Numbered from the stretch's first letter, positions 27,409 to 36,777 are shown. The stretch is DNA of 48,374 nt from Kiritimatiellia bacterium (GCA_027858345.1 JAQICX010000181.1:1-48374), one strand, 5' to 3'. Translations and numbers: made by a program. The notes: a model not told the origin generated them from the sequence alone.

Positions 27409-28392
27409 ATGAAAACGACAATATTAAGTACTCTAACAACCGCAACCATGCTGACAGGTATAGCTTTTGCGGGCAATGACAATGGTCAATTTGAATCTAA
27501 AACTGAAATTCTAAAATGGAAAGATGGTAAGCAAGCCGTATTTATGTTGGAATTTGATGATAGCTGCGTAACACATGTTAAAAATGCAATTCCCGAACTT
27601 CAAAAAAGAGGTATGGTAGGAACCTTCTACATCAACCCAGGTAACGGGCCATTTAAAAACCAAGAAAATGCATGGGAAAATGAAATTCCAGCCACAGGTA
27701 TGGAGTATGGAAACCACACTTTTACCCATAAAGGCGTGCTTACCAAAGAAGAGTTTGATAAAGAGGCAAAACAATGTAATGATACAATAAATAAATGCTT
27801 TTCTCAGCGCAATAAACGACGCCTAATCTCTTTTGGACGACCAGGTGGAGTTCCGTGGGAAATAAGTAACGAAGAAAACAGTGCCGTATTAAAAAAATAC
27901 GACCTCGTTGAACGACCCGCCTTTTTTGGCTACCCATTCCATGTAAAGACAAAGGATGAAATGTTACAATTAGTTGATAAGGCTCTTGATAAAGGTGAAA
28001 TGGGACATCATGATTTTCACGGTGTCGGCGGCGATTGGCTATCAACCCCAATGGATATGTTTATTGCTCTTCTCGACAAACTTGAGACAAATAAAGATCG
28101 TCTATGGATCACCGACCCCATCTCTTACCACAAATACCTTACCGAGCGTAACGAAACGACCATAAGCATTATTAAAGAGAGCAAAAAACAGATCGAAATC
28201 AAACTTACGTGTAAAAGTGATTCTGAGCTATACGATCTTCCCTTAACCCTTGCAACAACAACACCAGAAAACTGGCGCAAGTGTACGATTCAACAAGGGC
28301 AATTAAAAACAACCCTCCCCGTTGCAGGTGGAAGAGTTGTCTATTCCGCAAATCCTCTCACCAGTGAAATAATTATTAAATCTATTCCGTAA
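27409..28392 (+). CDS. Secreted CE4-type polysaccharide deacetylase-like protein
   Basis: 327 aa with a signal peptide (TATMLTGIAFAG). The NodB-type metal triad is visible: Asp51 in LEFDDSCVTH, and His103 and His107 in GNHTFTH. FGRPGGVPW and HHDFHGVGGDW occupy the positions of later catalytic motifs. Family members remove N- or O-acetyl groups from chitin, peptidoglycan, xylan or other glycans using a divalent metal. The C-terminal ~75 residues form a beta-sandwich tail. It follows the GH16 gene after 22 bp with its own AAAGGA site, so the two are likely co-expressed on an acetylated polymer. Confidence 0.85.
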   Translation: MKTTILSTLTTATMLTGIAFAGNDNGQFESKTEILKWKDGKQAVFMLEFDDSCVTHVKNAIPELQKRGMVGTFYINPGNGPFKNQENAWENEIPATGMEYGNHTFTHKGVLTKEEFDKEAKQCNDTINKCFSQRNKRRLISFGRPGGVPWEISNEENSAVLKKYDLVERPAFFGYPFHVKTKDEMLQLVDKALDKGEMGHHDFHGVGGDWLSTPMDMFIALLDKLETNKDRLWITDPISYHKYLTERNETTISIIKESKKQIEIKLTCKSDSELYDLPLTLATTTPENWRKCTIQQGQLKTTLPVAGGRVVYSANPLTSEIIIKSIP

Positions 28393-28401
28393 TAAACGGA
28401 A

Positions 28402-28465
28402 AGAGCGAAACGCCACAGTCCGTTGACGGCATATAGAAATAAGCCGTTGCAGACCTTGTCGCTCT
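28402..28465. terminator. Weak structured spacer between convergent genes
   Basis: AGAGCGA (28402-28408) can pair with TCGCTCT (28459-28465), enclosing an inner ACGGC/GCCGT stem. The loop is large and there is no strong U-run. It may serve as a bidirectional terminator for the CE4 and GH16 genes; low confidence. Confidence 0.25.
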
Positions 28466-28511
28466 CTCAATAAAAATTCACCTAGCCGCTAACACTTCGA
28501 GATTGAGAAAA

Positions 28512-30569
28512 TCACTTTGTGCCATCGACCCGGCGTCCGTCAAGACCGCCCTTGTTCGGCTTTGGACCATCTTGAGGCGTGGCAAGGTCTTTACGTTGCC
28601 ATATGCGCATGTAGTCAATTTCGAAGTCTGCGGGGAGTTGGGCATCGTCAAGCGGATCACATTCCCAACCGCCGAGCATATTCTGAAATTGGACGTACAT
28701 TTGTTCGCCAATGATGCGGGGACTTTCCCAGTTCCAAATCTCCTCACCATTGCCGTAAAAGGTCAGCGAGCCAGGGAGCCAGAGCATGCCAACCACGATG
28801 AAGCCCTCTGGGTCCGTTGCGACGTAGTTGGCGGAGGTTCCAAGCTTTTTATGCTCCTCTGAGTAGCCATCCCAATGACAGGCGATGTTGAAGCGATGTG
28901 GCCCCCAGATGGACTGCGCTTCGACAATATCGATTTCCATGCCGCCGTTAAACGTTTCGGTACGCCCTTTAAATCCTTGCCAGTTGACTTGGGGCAGACC
29001 ATCGGGAAATTTGGCTAGGCCGCGATCCGGCATCAGCCAGATTCCGGGCCACATATGCGCTTCAGTTGGAAGTTTTGCACGGAATTCGAAGTAGCCGTAA
29101 CGCTGTGTCCATTTGCCGAAGGTATCGGCCCAGCCCGTGGCGTAAGGGGTTTCGATTTCCTGATTGTGGCTGTCACCTGGTATGTCTGCCGAAGTACCAT
29201 CGTTTTGGAGTCCTGTTTTCTTTTCCGTGCGGAGCACGAGCTTGCCGTTGCGAAGAAAAGTGTTGTCTTTACTGAAATGCTGACGCTTGTCCCACCAGTT
29301 GAACCAATAGACACTCCAGAGCTTGTCGTTGAGAACCTTACCGTCGAATTCCTCATCCAGTGTTTTGACCCAGTCGCCGGCGACGGGAGGGCGTTTGCCC
29401 AGCCACTGCGGGAGCTTTACAGGAGGCTGATCTGCAAAGATGCTGAGAACTTCTATCGACTGGTTGGTGCCTTTGGCATCAGCCAGAAAAGTTAGCGAAC
29501 GGACCTTGTGGTTGCGAAACGCAGTGCCAGTGCCAGAGATACGATCCCAGTGTCCACCTTTTTGCGAATCGGCCTGGGCAACTTCTGTCGGAGCTTTCCA
29601 TGGGACGTCTGGTCCGAACGGAATGATAACGGTTGCTTCTTGTCCTGGTGCGATGGCCGATGGTGGCGTACAAACCTTGGTCGAGCCATCAATACTATCG
29701 AGAAACAGACCGGGAGAGCAGGGCGTTGTGCCGTTATTGCGGATGCGAACGCTCATCCTCATGTGGTCGCCTAAATCCCAGAAACCTCCGACATTCGGCT
29801 TTATCTGCACGGAGGTATTACCGGCATCAGCAAAATCAACGAGTACAGCCGCACCGTTTTTCGAATACCCGACCTTTGAACCACCGCTTGCGTTGATGCG
29901 AACAGAATCCTTGGCGAGTTTTGCCCCATTGAAAATTTTGCCGTCAGCGGGTTTTATACGGGCTTCGTCAGGATTGCTTCCGACGGGTTCGCCTTCCCAG
30001 CCGCTAGCCTTGATGTCCTCAATACGAAACGACACATCTTGGTCTGGTTTCGTGCAGAAGAACATCAGGCGCGTAACTGCCTTGGGATCAAGTTTAAAAG
30101 CATGCTGGAAGTTATAGGAGTAACCGAAGTAGACTCGGATGACGGCGGTCTGCCCCGGCGCCAATTTCTTCATTTCGGCGTTCCAGCGGTTCTCGCTGGA
30201 AGGACCTGCGTTGTCGACGCGTAGGTTGATGATGGCTTCTGTGTCACCCGTATTAGTAACCTTGGCTTCAACGTGACCATAAAGGACGAGGTTCCAAGGC
30301 TTTTTGTCGACGGGCGTGATGACGACGCCCGGCCAAGGGGCATCCCCTTTCTTAATGGACATGTCGAAACCCGAGGCATCGGCTTTGGCAACAACTTGAG
30401 CATCTGCACCATAGCTGGGTGCAAGCTGACTTTGTGCCTTATCAGGATTCTGTTCAAGCAAAGTTTTGGGCATGACAGCTCCATCGGCCAACACCATCTG
30501 TGTGGTGACGGTGATCAGGCAGGCACCAAGTACCCAAGCAAGTTTTGTTTGAGAGAGGTTTTTATTCAT
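28512..30569 (-). CDS. Secreted GH16 endo-glycanase, paralogue with CBM-like repeats
   Basis: Same architecture as the 25.4-kb protein. A signal peptide (WVLGACLITVTTQMVLA) precedes two beta-sandwich repeats (for example VVITPVDKKPWNLVLYGHVEA), a linker PQWLGKRPPVAGDW, and a GH16 domain with MEIDIVEA (ExDxxE). The shared strings RFNIACHWDGY and MLGGWE show common descent. The track start at 30635 falls in the ATTCC-rich repeat spacer. ATG 30569 (MNKNLSQTKL) gives a proper signal peptide, so about 685 aa. The C-terminus is extended by a polar tail (PQDGPKPNKGG). It is much more GC-rich than the paralogue, so the pair did not arise by recent local duplication. Downstream of the beta-strand-repeat protein on the same strand. 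Confidence 0.9.
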   Translation of the reverse strand: MNKNLSQTKLAWVLGACLITVTTQMVLADGAVMPKTLLEQNPDKAQSQLAPSYGADAQVVAKADASGFDMSIKKGDAPWPGVVITPVDKKPWNLVLYGHVEAKVTNTGDTEAIINLRVDNAGPSSENRWNAEMKKLAPGQTAVIRVYFGYSYNFQHAFKLDPKAVTRLMFFCTKPDQDVSFRIEDIKASGWEGEPVGSNPDEARIKPADGKIFNGAKLAKDSVRINASGGSKVGYSKNGAAVLVDFADAGNTSVQIKPNVGGFWDLGDHMRMSVRIRNNGTTPCSPGLFLDSIDGSTKVCTPPSAIAPGQEATVIIPFGPDVPWKAPTEVAQADSQKGGHWDRISGTGTAFRNHKVRSLTFLADAKGTNQSIEVLSIFADQPPVKLPQWLGKRPPVAGDWVKTLDEEFDGKVLNDKLWSVYWFNWWDKRQHFSKDNTFLRNGKLVLRTEKKTGLQNDGTSADIPGDSHNQEIETPYATGWADTFGKWTQRYGYFEFRAKLPTEAHMWPGIWLMPDRGLAKFPDGLPQVNWQGFKGRTETFNGGMEIDIVEAQSIWGPHRFNIACHWDGYSEEHKKLGTSANYVATDPEGFIVVGMLWLPGSLTFYGNGEEIWNWESPRIIGEQMYVQFQNMLGGWECDPLDDAQLPADFEIDYMRIWQRKDLATPQDGPKPNKGGLDGRRVDGTK

Positions 30570-30591
30570 TATCCACATTATTCTAGTTTTC

Positions 30592-30655
30592 CAGCATTCC
30601 ATAATTCCATAATTCCTAATTTTATAGCATTCCAATATTCAAATATTCCAGGCGT
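30592..30655. repeat. ATTCC-rich low-complexity spacer
   Basis: About seven degenerate CATTCC/ATTCCA units (cattccataattccataattc and so on) fill the gap between the repeat-protein stop and the GH16 start. The motif, read GGAAT on the coding strand, may provide spurious ribosome-like sites upstream of GH16. Confidence 0.6.
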
Positions 30656-30662
30656 CCAACTC

Positions 30663-32584
30663 TTACTTGACGATGATGAGAGTTCCCTGAACCGGAACAG
30701 TCAGCACAATGCTGCCGCTGCCGTTAATGGTTGCCGTACCTGCCACGGCATTGCCGCTCGCATCGAGGTATTCAAGACTATAACTATCCGGAAGCGTTTC
30801 GCCATTGAGTGTGACATCGTCGAATCGGCCAGTCAGAAAATTGGAAAATGTTACAAGAACGTGTTCTCCACTGGGAACATTAGCCGTCGGAGTGATGATC
30901 TCAAGAGCATCCTGATTCATCGAGCTGTCTAGTTTGACGGCTCCGACGACCGCAAGACAAGAACTTGTGCCGGCTGGACCGAGTGTTGAGCGCAAGGTAG
31001 CGTAGTTGATGAAGGTGACATTGTTGGTTACCTCAGATGTTCCAACCGAGAGTGTTCCGCACAGCCATTCACCGGTGTTGCGGTCAACAGTGCCCGGTGC
31101 GAGTATAGCGGGGTCGCCGCTTGCACCTTCCAGTGTGACGTGTCCGCTGATGTAGGCCGTATCCAAGCTGCAAACGGCTCCTGTTCCGCCAAGTGTCCCA
31201 CCAGCGACGACATTCACAGAGTTGCTCCCCGAGACTGGTAGACTGCCGCCATCCATCAACAGCGTTCCCCCGCTGACGATGATGGGCTTTCTCTCACGGC
31301 GCATATCGCTTCCCGTCGGATAGCTGAGCGCCAAGACACCAGGTCCTGCCTTTGTGAAACCAAAAGTGCCGCGAATCCGACCTGAAATTTCCAAATCAAC
31401 GGGAGCCGCACCGTCTTCAGTGTAAAAGCTGTAACGCTCACCACCTAATTTTACGTCTGTAGAAATCGTGGCCGTCTCGTCTGAAGCCCGAGTGGTAATT
31501 CCCGCATACCCGTTAGTGGTTGGGGAGATAAGGGAAACCGTTCCGTTTTTAATGATACCCCCCGTCATGGTGATGGATCGATCCCACGGTGTCGTCCCAA
31601 TGTTTATCAAGTAAAGTTCGTTCCCTCCGAAGTCAATTGTTCCACCATTGACGATATACGTCTCGGGATAAAACGTGGCTTTGGCAGCCGGCGAACTGAT
31701 TTGGTACAAGCCGTTAGTGTTGACGGTGACGATAGCGTACGTCTGTACTCCCAATACATTTTGAGATTCCACAGCGACATCAAGCATGGCCGGATGGATT
31801 CCATCGCCAACAACGACTTCGTAGCTCTTGAGCTGCGTGCCATATCCTTCGAGGCGAATAGTGCCTTCTGCGATGACAGTCTTACCCGTGTACGAATTGT
31901 TCTCGTAAAGAGTACATCTCAACATGCCATCGCCCGTTTTTGTGAGGGAGTATCCATTATCGTCGTTATTGATTGAAGTGCCAACGACAAGTTCTTTCGG
32001 TGCTTCGATCGACCAGATACCATCACCGGCAAGCTGAAGATACACGGTCTGATTCGTGGCAGGAATGTCGTTGATGTTGGACATATCAATATCCTTCACT
32101 ACGATAGCAAAGTTGCCGCCCAGCTTCAAGGAGCCAGGTTGAGCGTATGTCAGTTTATCGATGGTTTCACTATTCACCAGTGTAATCGAGGTACGCGTAA
32201 GTGCATCAGGAAACACCGCCTCATCACCGGGACCCGGGTTGACGTCGCCATCCCAAGAGGTTTCGAAACCAGTACCCCATTGCCATCCAGCCCCATGGAA
32301 CCGCCTGTTCCGCCGCCATCCCATGTTACGACCGCAGCACTGCACAAGCCTACCATAGAAAAAAATACGATAACCGCAGCGATTTGCTGGTGTCGTATTT
32401 TTTTTATTGTTGTGTTGTATTGATACATGTTATCAAAACCTATCGATATAAGCTCCAACATTTTCTTTATAAATTTAGACATATAACTCTTTCCTTTTGT
32501 TACGTAATTACTTTTATTAGTTAAAAGCTTGCTATCAAAACCAATAGATAGAAGCCCCAACGTTCTCTTTATGAATTTAGACAT
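30663..32584 (-). pseudogene. Secreted beta-strand-repeat (autotransporter-associated) protein with a frameshift
   Basis: The N-terminal frame (32174-32584) and the main frame (30663-32345) overlap. The protein reads naturally only if frames switch near 32275: GGSMGLDGN, then WGTGFETSWDGDVNPGPGD. One base is missing there. Signal peptide: IAAVIVFFSMVGLCSA. The body contains repeats of the autotransporter-associated beta-strand type (SLTKTGDGMLR...NSYTGKTVIAEGTIRL and KAGPGVLALS...IVSGGTLLMDGG), usual in very large surface proteins. The C-terminus is GTLIIVK. A LacI regulator lies upstream on the same strand. Function presumably surface or secreted; no enzyme motif is seen. It is either a broken gene or carries a sequencing error. 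Confidence 0.75.
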
Positions 32585-32610
32585 ATAAAACCTTCCTTTT
32601 TTACAACAAT
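32482..32610 (-). repeat. Imperfect tandem duplication of the gene start and ribosome site
   Basis: Two ATGs (32584 and 32482) 102 bp apart each follow an A-rich AAAGGAA site. They encode MSKFIKRTLGLLSIGFD and MSKFIKKMLELISIGFD. The second, or the downstream MYQYN start, leads directly into a good signal peptide, so the first copy acts as a leader or a long N-terminal extension. Confidence 0.7.
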
Positions 32611-32929
32611 AGTCTACGGGTTATTAATTTTAACGAACCTAAGCTATTAATTAGGATATTTAAAATTACAAATAATATTGATTAACTTGTAAACAGCCTA
32701 CAATTGTCCTTATTGAAAGATACGAAACACACACAACCGTATGCGTTCCATACCATTTACAGTCGTCCAGAAGCTTTTGGAATGAAAATAGAAGAATCTT
32801 CATTTAAAATGTTTTCCCGGCAAAGGTACTGGAATTTTCCAAATTCTAATTATTTTTCATTGCCTTATATTGCTTCCCTATAATTACCAAACTTTACTCT
32901 TTAAATTTATATTTTTTATCTGAATATCT
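32585..32929. other. AT-rich spacer between lacI and the repeat protein
   Basis: About 345 bp. Apart from the ribosome site next to the repeat-protein start I see no gene, terminator or strong repeat. Confidence 0.4.
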
Positions 32930-34054
32930 TCAATTTATTGCTGCAGTTGATTCACGTTCAATAAGTGTTGGACTTATTCTCATTCTGCATTGAGGTCCCT
33001 CTTTGGGGTTTGTCCCGCGTTTCAAACTCATTATCAATTCTCTGACCGATACTTTGCCGATTTCTTCTTTACAAACTCTTACGGAAGTAAGAGCCGGGGT
33101 AACTAATTGAGCAGAATCAATGTCATCAAAACCGACAATACTCAGATCCTCAGGCACTTTTAAGCCGGCATTGATTGCTCCCCTCAAAATTCCTAAAGCG
33201 GCAAAGTCATTGGTACACAGAAATGCAGTGGGTCGATCAGGATTTTGCAGCATATCTTCCGCCCACTTCCCGACATCCAGAATATGGTTCGGCCCTTTAT
33301 ATACCCACTTGTCATGAATGGGCAGTTTCATCTCTGCCATCTTATAAGCGAAAGCATTGTACCTTTCGCGGTATTCAGGAATATCAGAAGCCCTGGCAAA
33401 TCCGATATCACGATGCCCCAATGAGTAAAGGTGTTCAAAAGCCTGGATTATTCCCTCAATGTTATCAGTGGTGACTTCAACAGGGCCTTCGTTGGCAATA
33501 ATATCAACTAGAACAACCGGAATCGGGCAATTTTGCAGGAATTTTGAGATGCTTTCAGGATGTTCTCCAGCTAGCAGCAATCCATCTGCTCCGTCTTCTA
33601 TTAAGGTCTGGATAAGTGCCGGATCTCCCAATTTTGTTTTGTCAATTGAGTGAGTAATTGTCTTGTATCCACGCTTCCTTGCTTCTTCTATTACTCCTTC
33701 ACTTATTGAACGATAAAAAGATGATTCATAACGTTGATCTTCGGAAAAAAAAAAATCAGTCGCGACTTTTCCGTTTTTGTTGACTTCGATGCCATCAGAG
33801 CCCATTTGAATCCGTTCAGGTTCCATGTCGAAACAGAAAATCAGTTCTAAAGTTCCAGAACCATTGCCATTGGCGGAAACAGATTTACTGTTCTTGACCC
33901 CTGATCCTCGCGGAACATAGTTCAGTTCTTTAACCGCCGCAAGTACTGAATCTTTGGTGTTTTTACTGAATGGGTCGATATCATTCAAAACACGCGAAAC
34001 CGTTGCGGTCGACACTCCTGCTTTTTTAGCAACACTATTTATACTTGCTTTCAT
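32930..34054 (-). CDS. LacI-family transcriptional regulator
   Basis: 374 aa. The N-terminal helix-turn-helix is INSVAKKAGVSTATVSRVLND (residues 4-24) with hinge helix VLAAVKELNYVPR. The periplasmic-binding-protein sensor is complete. It includes DGLLLAGEHPESI, GHRDIGFARASDIPEY, AFLCTNDFAALGILRGA and SIVGFDDIDSAQLVTPALTSVR. A polar Gly/Asn/Ser linker and a Met-rich insert (about 58-90) are longer than usual. The ligand is presumably a sugar, and the likely targets are the repeat protein and GH16 downstream. The segment containing its first 17 codons and its promoter is duplicated at 3886-4172 next to the other repeat protein. Confidence 0.92.
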   Translation of the reverse strand: MKASINSVAKKAGVSTATVSRVLNDIDPFSKNTKDSVLAAVKELNYVPRGSGVKNSKSVSANGNGSGTLELIFCFDMEPERIQMGSDGIEVNKNGKVATDFFFSEDQRYESSFYRSISEGVIEEARKRGYKTITHSIDKTKLGDPALIQTLIEDGADGLLLAGEHPESISKFLQNCPIPVVLVDIIANEGPVEVTTDNIEGIIQAFEHLYSLGHRDIGFARASDIPEYRERYNAFAYKMAEMKLPIHDKWVYKGPNHILDVGKWAEDMLQNPDRPTAFLCTNDFAALGILRGAINAGLKVPEDLSIVGFDDIDSAQLVTPALTSVRVCKEEIGKVSVRELIMSLKRGTNPKEGPQCRMRISPTLIERESTAAIN

Positions 34055-34294
34055 TATTCGTCTTTCTTCTCTTTTTCACGTAACTTACTGTAACTTATAC
34101 CTCCGCAAAATAACATCTTAAGTTTTGTTGTCAAGTAAAAAAGATAAAAATCCCATTTTATTTTTTCTTTAACTAATTTGCACATCGATTGCTCCGGTTG
34201 ACGATGATTCAACAAACACTTTCTCTCTTGAGCCTGCTGTTACTTTTATATTAAGGATAGCATCTCTGAATGCAAAATTATTGAGTCACAACGA
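34001..34294. repeat. Copy 2 of the duplicated lacI start/promoter segment
   Basis: Partner of 3886-4172. Homology ends at the point where the IS66-type transposase relic begins (about 34290), so the IS junction and the duplication border coincide. Confidence 0.8.
34107..34134 (-). promoter_or_regulatory. Promoter of the LacI regulator
   Basis: Minus strand: TTGACA (34129-34134), 16 nt, TATTTT (34107-34112). Between it and the start are two direct AAGTTAC repeats 10 bp apart, a possible regulator site. The arrangement is conserved in the other copy. Confidence 0.5.
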
Positions 34295-35220
34295 CGTGGA
34301 CGATACAGGGGCGAGGCATGATGGCAAAAACGGATACTGCACTCATATCGGCAATAATTTCTTCGTTTGGTTTGAAAGTACAGATCGTAAAAGTCGGATT
34401 AACTTTCTTGAATTGTTGCGTAACGGGAATGGAGATTATGTGATTAATAAAGATACGATCTCGTACATAGAGCGGCTAATTTTTCCACAGCCTTTACTTG
34501 AACAGCTTGCCGAAAACCCCACTAAACATCTTGCAAGCGAAATGGATTGGAAACGCCATCTGGAACAACTGGGAATTAAGAAAGATCGTCATGTACGGAT
34601 TGCGACAGAGGGTGCGTTGCTCGGTATCGTCCTGCACCACGGTTTCTCAAAAAAATTAGTGATTCTCAGTGATGATGCCGGACAATTCAATATTCTTCTT
34701 CATGCTCTGTGCTGGATTCATGCTGAAAGAACCATTCACAAACTTATTCCCTGTAGCGATGAAGAAGCCAAAGCCATCGAGGATATCAGAGATCGTATTT
34801 GGCAGTTGTATCGAGGTTTGAAAGCGTACAAAAAAATGCCTGATTTAAAAACTAAATTCACCTTGGAAAAATGCTTTGATGAGATTTTTGACACTCGGAC
34901 CAGTTGTGAAATATTAGATGCGGCTTTACATCGTATAGCCAAAAACAAAACGGAATTACTTCTAGTTCTAGACCGTCCTGATATTCCATTGCATAATAAT
35001 CTTAGCGAATCCGATATTCGCGAATATGTCAAGAAACGTAAGATTAGCGGAAGTACGCGCTCGAATAATGGCAGGCGCTGCCGTGATACGTTCACCAGCC
35101 TAAAAAACATGTCGAAAACTGGAAGTTTCATTTTGGGACTATCTTAATGATCGCATTTCAAATACCGGCAAAATCCCGCCATTGGCTGATATTATTCGCG
35201 CAAAGGCACAATCAGAATAA
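34281..35220 (+). pseudogene. Relic of an IS66-type transposase
   Basis: DDTGARHDGKNGYCTHIGN, LVILSDDAGQFNILLHALCW..HAER and LHNNLSESDIREYVKKRKIS are hallmark blocks of IS66-like DDE transposases. The N-terminal part is missing: the frame opens at the duplication border. Near 35110 a run of six A shifts the frame, and the true end continues in another frame as KTCRKLEVSFWDYLNDRI then IPPLADIIRAKAQSE, stopping at 35220. It is truncated plus frameshifted, so inactive. Flanking inverted repeats were not found. Confidence 0.8.
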
Positions 35221-35449
35221 AAAAAGTTATTTTTCCCATTTTTTTCATTGTATATCCCCCCATACTTTTGCTAGATTACGGTTTCATATCGATAATCTTG
35301 ATCGGCGGTTGATCAAAGACTTATTGAGAAGTTACGTTGTTAGCTACAAAATGAACTTCAAAAGTTTAATCACAAAAATATAAATTTTAATAAATCGCTT
35401 CACGGCAAGGCGTACTGTCATCCGTGAGCCTAACGTTATGAGGTGAACA

Positions 35450-36481
35450 ATGAACAAGACAGCACAGGAATCCGACATTTCTATATTCAAGAATGAAATC
35501 ACCAAACAACTCACAACGTTCGACCTGTCTCAAAAGTCGAAGACAATTGCAGTTCCCAGAGGGAAGAATATTACTCTTGGCGAAATCAGTGGCCATGGAT
35601 ACATATCCCAGATTTGGCTCACGTTCCCGGGATGGTTCTGGGCACATTGGAACCAAACGGCTCATGTCAGTCAGACCATACTTAAGACATTAATCATCCG
35701 CATGTATTGGGATGGGGCCGAGACGCCTGCGGTTCAGTGTCCTATTGGTGACTTCTTCGGGAATGGTTTGTGCGAGATATCAAACTTTACTTCTCGATAC
35801 TTCGGGATGTCCAGCGGAGGCTTTTTCTGCAAGTTTCCGATGCCTTTCAAAAAAGGGTTTCGATTCGAGATTGAGAACTGCGACGAGCATATCGATGCCG
35901 ATATTTTCATGAATGTTCTATATCAGCTCACCGAGGAAGCAACGATGGAACGCGGGTATTTTCACACCCAGTTCAATACGGGCAGGAATCCCGGACCGGA
36001 ACCAATCACAGTTCTCGACGCTCAAGGGAAAGGCCATTTTGTAGGCTGTACTCTTGCGGCACAAGGTGAGCGGAAGAGCTATCTCAGCTTCCTCGAGGCA
36101 CCGGAATACGTGTATATTGACGACGACTGGCAGAAACCGCAGATAGTTGGAACCGGGCTTGAGGATTATTTCCTGGGCGGTTGGTACTTTCGCGAAGGCC
36201 CATTTGCAGGCGAGCTGCACGGGGTTACGTCCAAAGACGCCCTGAACTCCAGCATTGCAATGTACCGAGTTCATGAGCTGGACGCCATTCGTTTTGAGAA
36301 GCGGCTTCGTTTTGAGTTCGCGAATCCCTGGGATCCCGATAAACTGCAGCCCTTTTCACATTCCTCAGCAGCATTCTACTATCTAGACAGGCCTGAAGGG
36401 CAGGAACCGGATATCCCTGACAGAGAAGATTTACTCTGTTGGTATCGCATCAAGAACACGGATCATTTGAGTATTCCGTAA
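35450..36481 (+). CDS. GH172 (DUF2961) family enzyme, difructose-anhydride/alpha-fructofuranosidase type
   Basis: 343 aa with no signal peptide. GTGLEDYFLGGWYF (Glu238) is the signature of DUF2961, now GH172, whose characterised members act on difructose dianhydride I or alpha-D-fructofuranosides and alpha-D-arabinofuranosides with two catalytic Glu. GEISGHGYISQIWLTFP and IRMYWDGAETPAVQCPIGDFFG are further family blocks of the double jelly roll. GAGGTGA precedes ATG 35450. With two GH32 genes in the window a role in fructan or caramel-type fructose anhydrides is attractive, but arabinofuranosidase remains possible. GC-rich, like the GH2 gene 360 bp downstream. Confidence 0.88.
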   Translation: MNKTAQESDISIFKNEITKQLTTFDLSQKSKTIAVPRGKNITLGEISGHGYISQIWLTFPGWFWAHWNQTAHVSQTILKTLIIRMYWDGAETPAVQCPIGDFFGNGLCEISNFTSRYFGMSSGGFFCKFPMPFKKGFRFEIENCDEHIDADIFMNVLYQLTEEATMERGYFHTQFNTGRNPGPEPITVLDAQGKGHFVGCTLAAQGERKSYLSFLEAPEYVYIDDDWQKPQIVGTGLEDYFLGGWYFREGPFAGELHGVTSKDALNSSIAMYRVHELDAIRFEKRLRFEFANPWDPDKLQPFSHSSAAFYYLDRPEGQEPDIPDREDLLCWYRIKNTDHLSIP

Positions 36482-36607
36482 GGGAACTCATTACAACCGC
36501 ATGGAGAAGCGTCTCATGCGTAGCGTTCGTATAATACGAAGGCAAGAAATCGATACTTGACAGCACCGATGATTAAATATAAAATCGATTTATAATTTTA
36601 AGTGGAT

Positions 36608-36777
36608 GACCTTTTATTCTCAAGGTCATATAAACAAGAACGCAAGCGTTCAAATAATAATAGAAAATATAACGTAATTTGACTGGTCAGCGAAATAATT
36701 AAGAGCTAGCTTTGCTAGTCCCGCCATGCGGGAATGATTTCGCTAACAAGTTGTTGCAGTAAAATAATTTATTCTGC
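36608..36777. repeat. Nested inverted repeats between GH172 and GH2
   Basis: Hairpins are GACCTT/AAGGTC (36608-36627) and GAACGC-AA-GCGTTC (36638-36651). A three-way structure follows with outer arms AGCGAAAT (36689-36696) and ATTTCGCT (36737-36744). It encloses CTAGC-TTT-GCTAG and CCCGC-CAT-GCGGG. Another partial stem, GCAG/CTGC, lies at 36756-36777. No gene is seen in this 360-bp spacer. Confidence 0.7.

Noticed and set aside
29440-30117. 225-aa plus-strand ORF
   Set aside because: Entirely antisense to the GH16 gene, a long open frame expected from GC-rich codon bias.
30273-30932. 219-aa plus-strand ORF
   Set aside because: Antisense to the GH16 start, the ATTCC repeat and the end of the repeat protein; no motif.
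35410-35450. Possible integron attC-like core (GCCTAAC followed by GTTATG) before GH172
   Set aside because: Only one half-site fits RYYYAAC, the adjacent bases do not match GTTRRRY, and there is no paired site or integrase.
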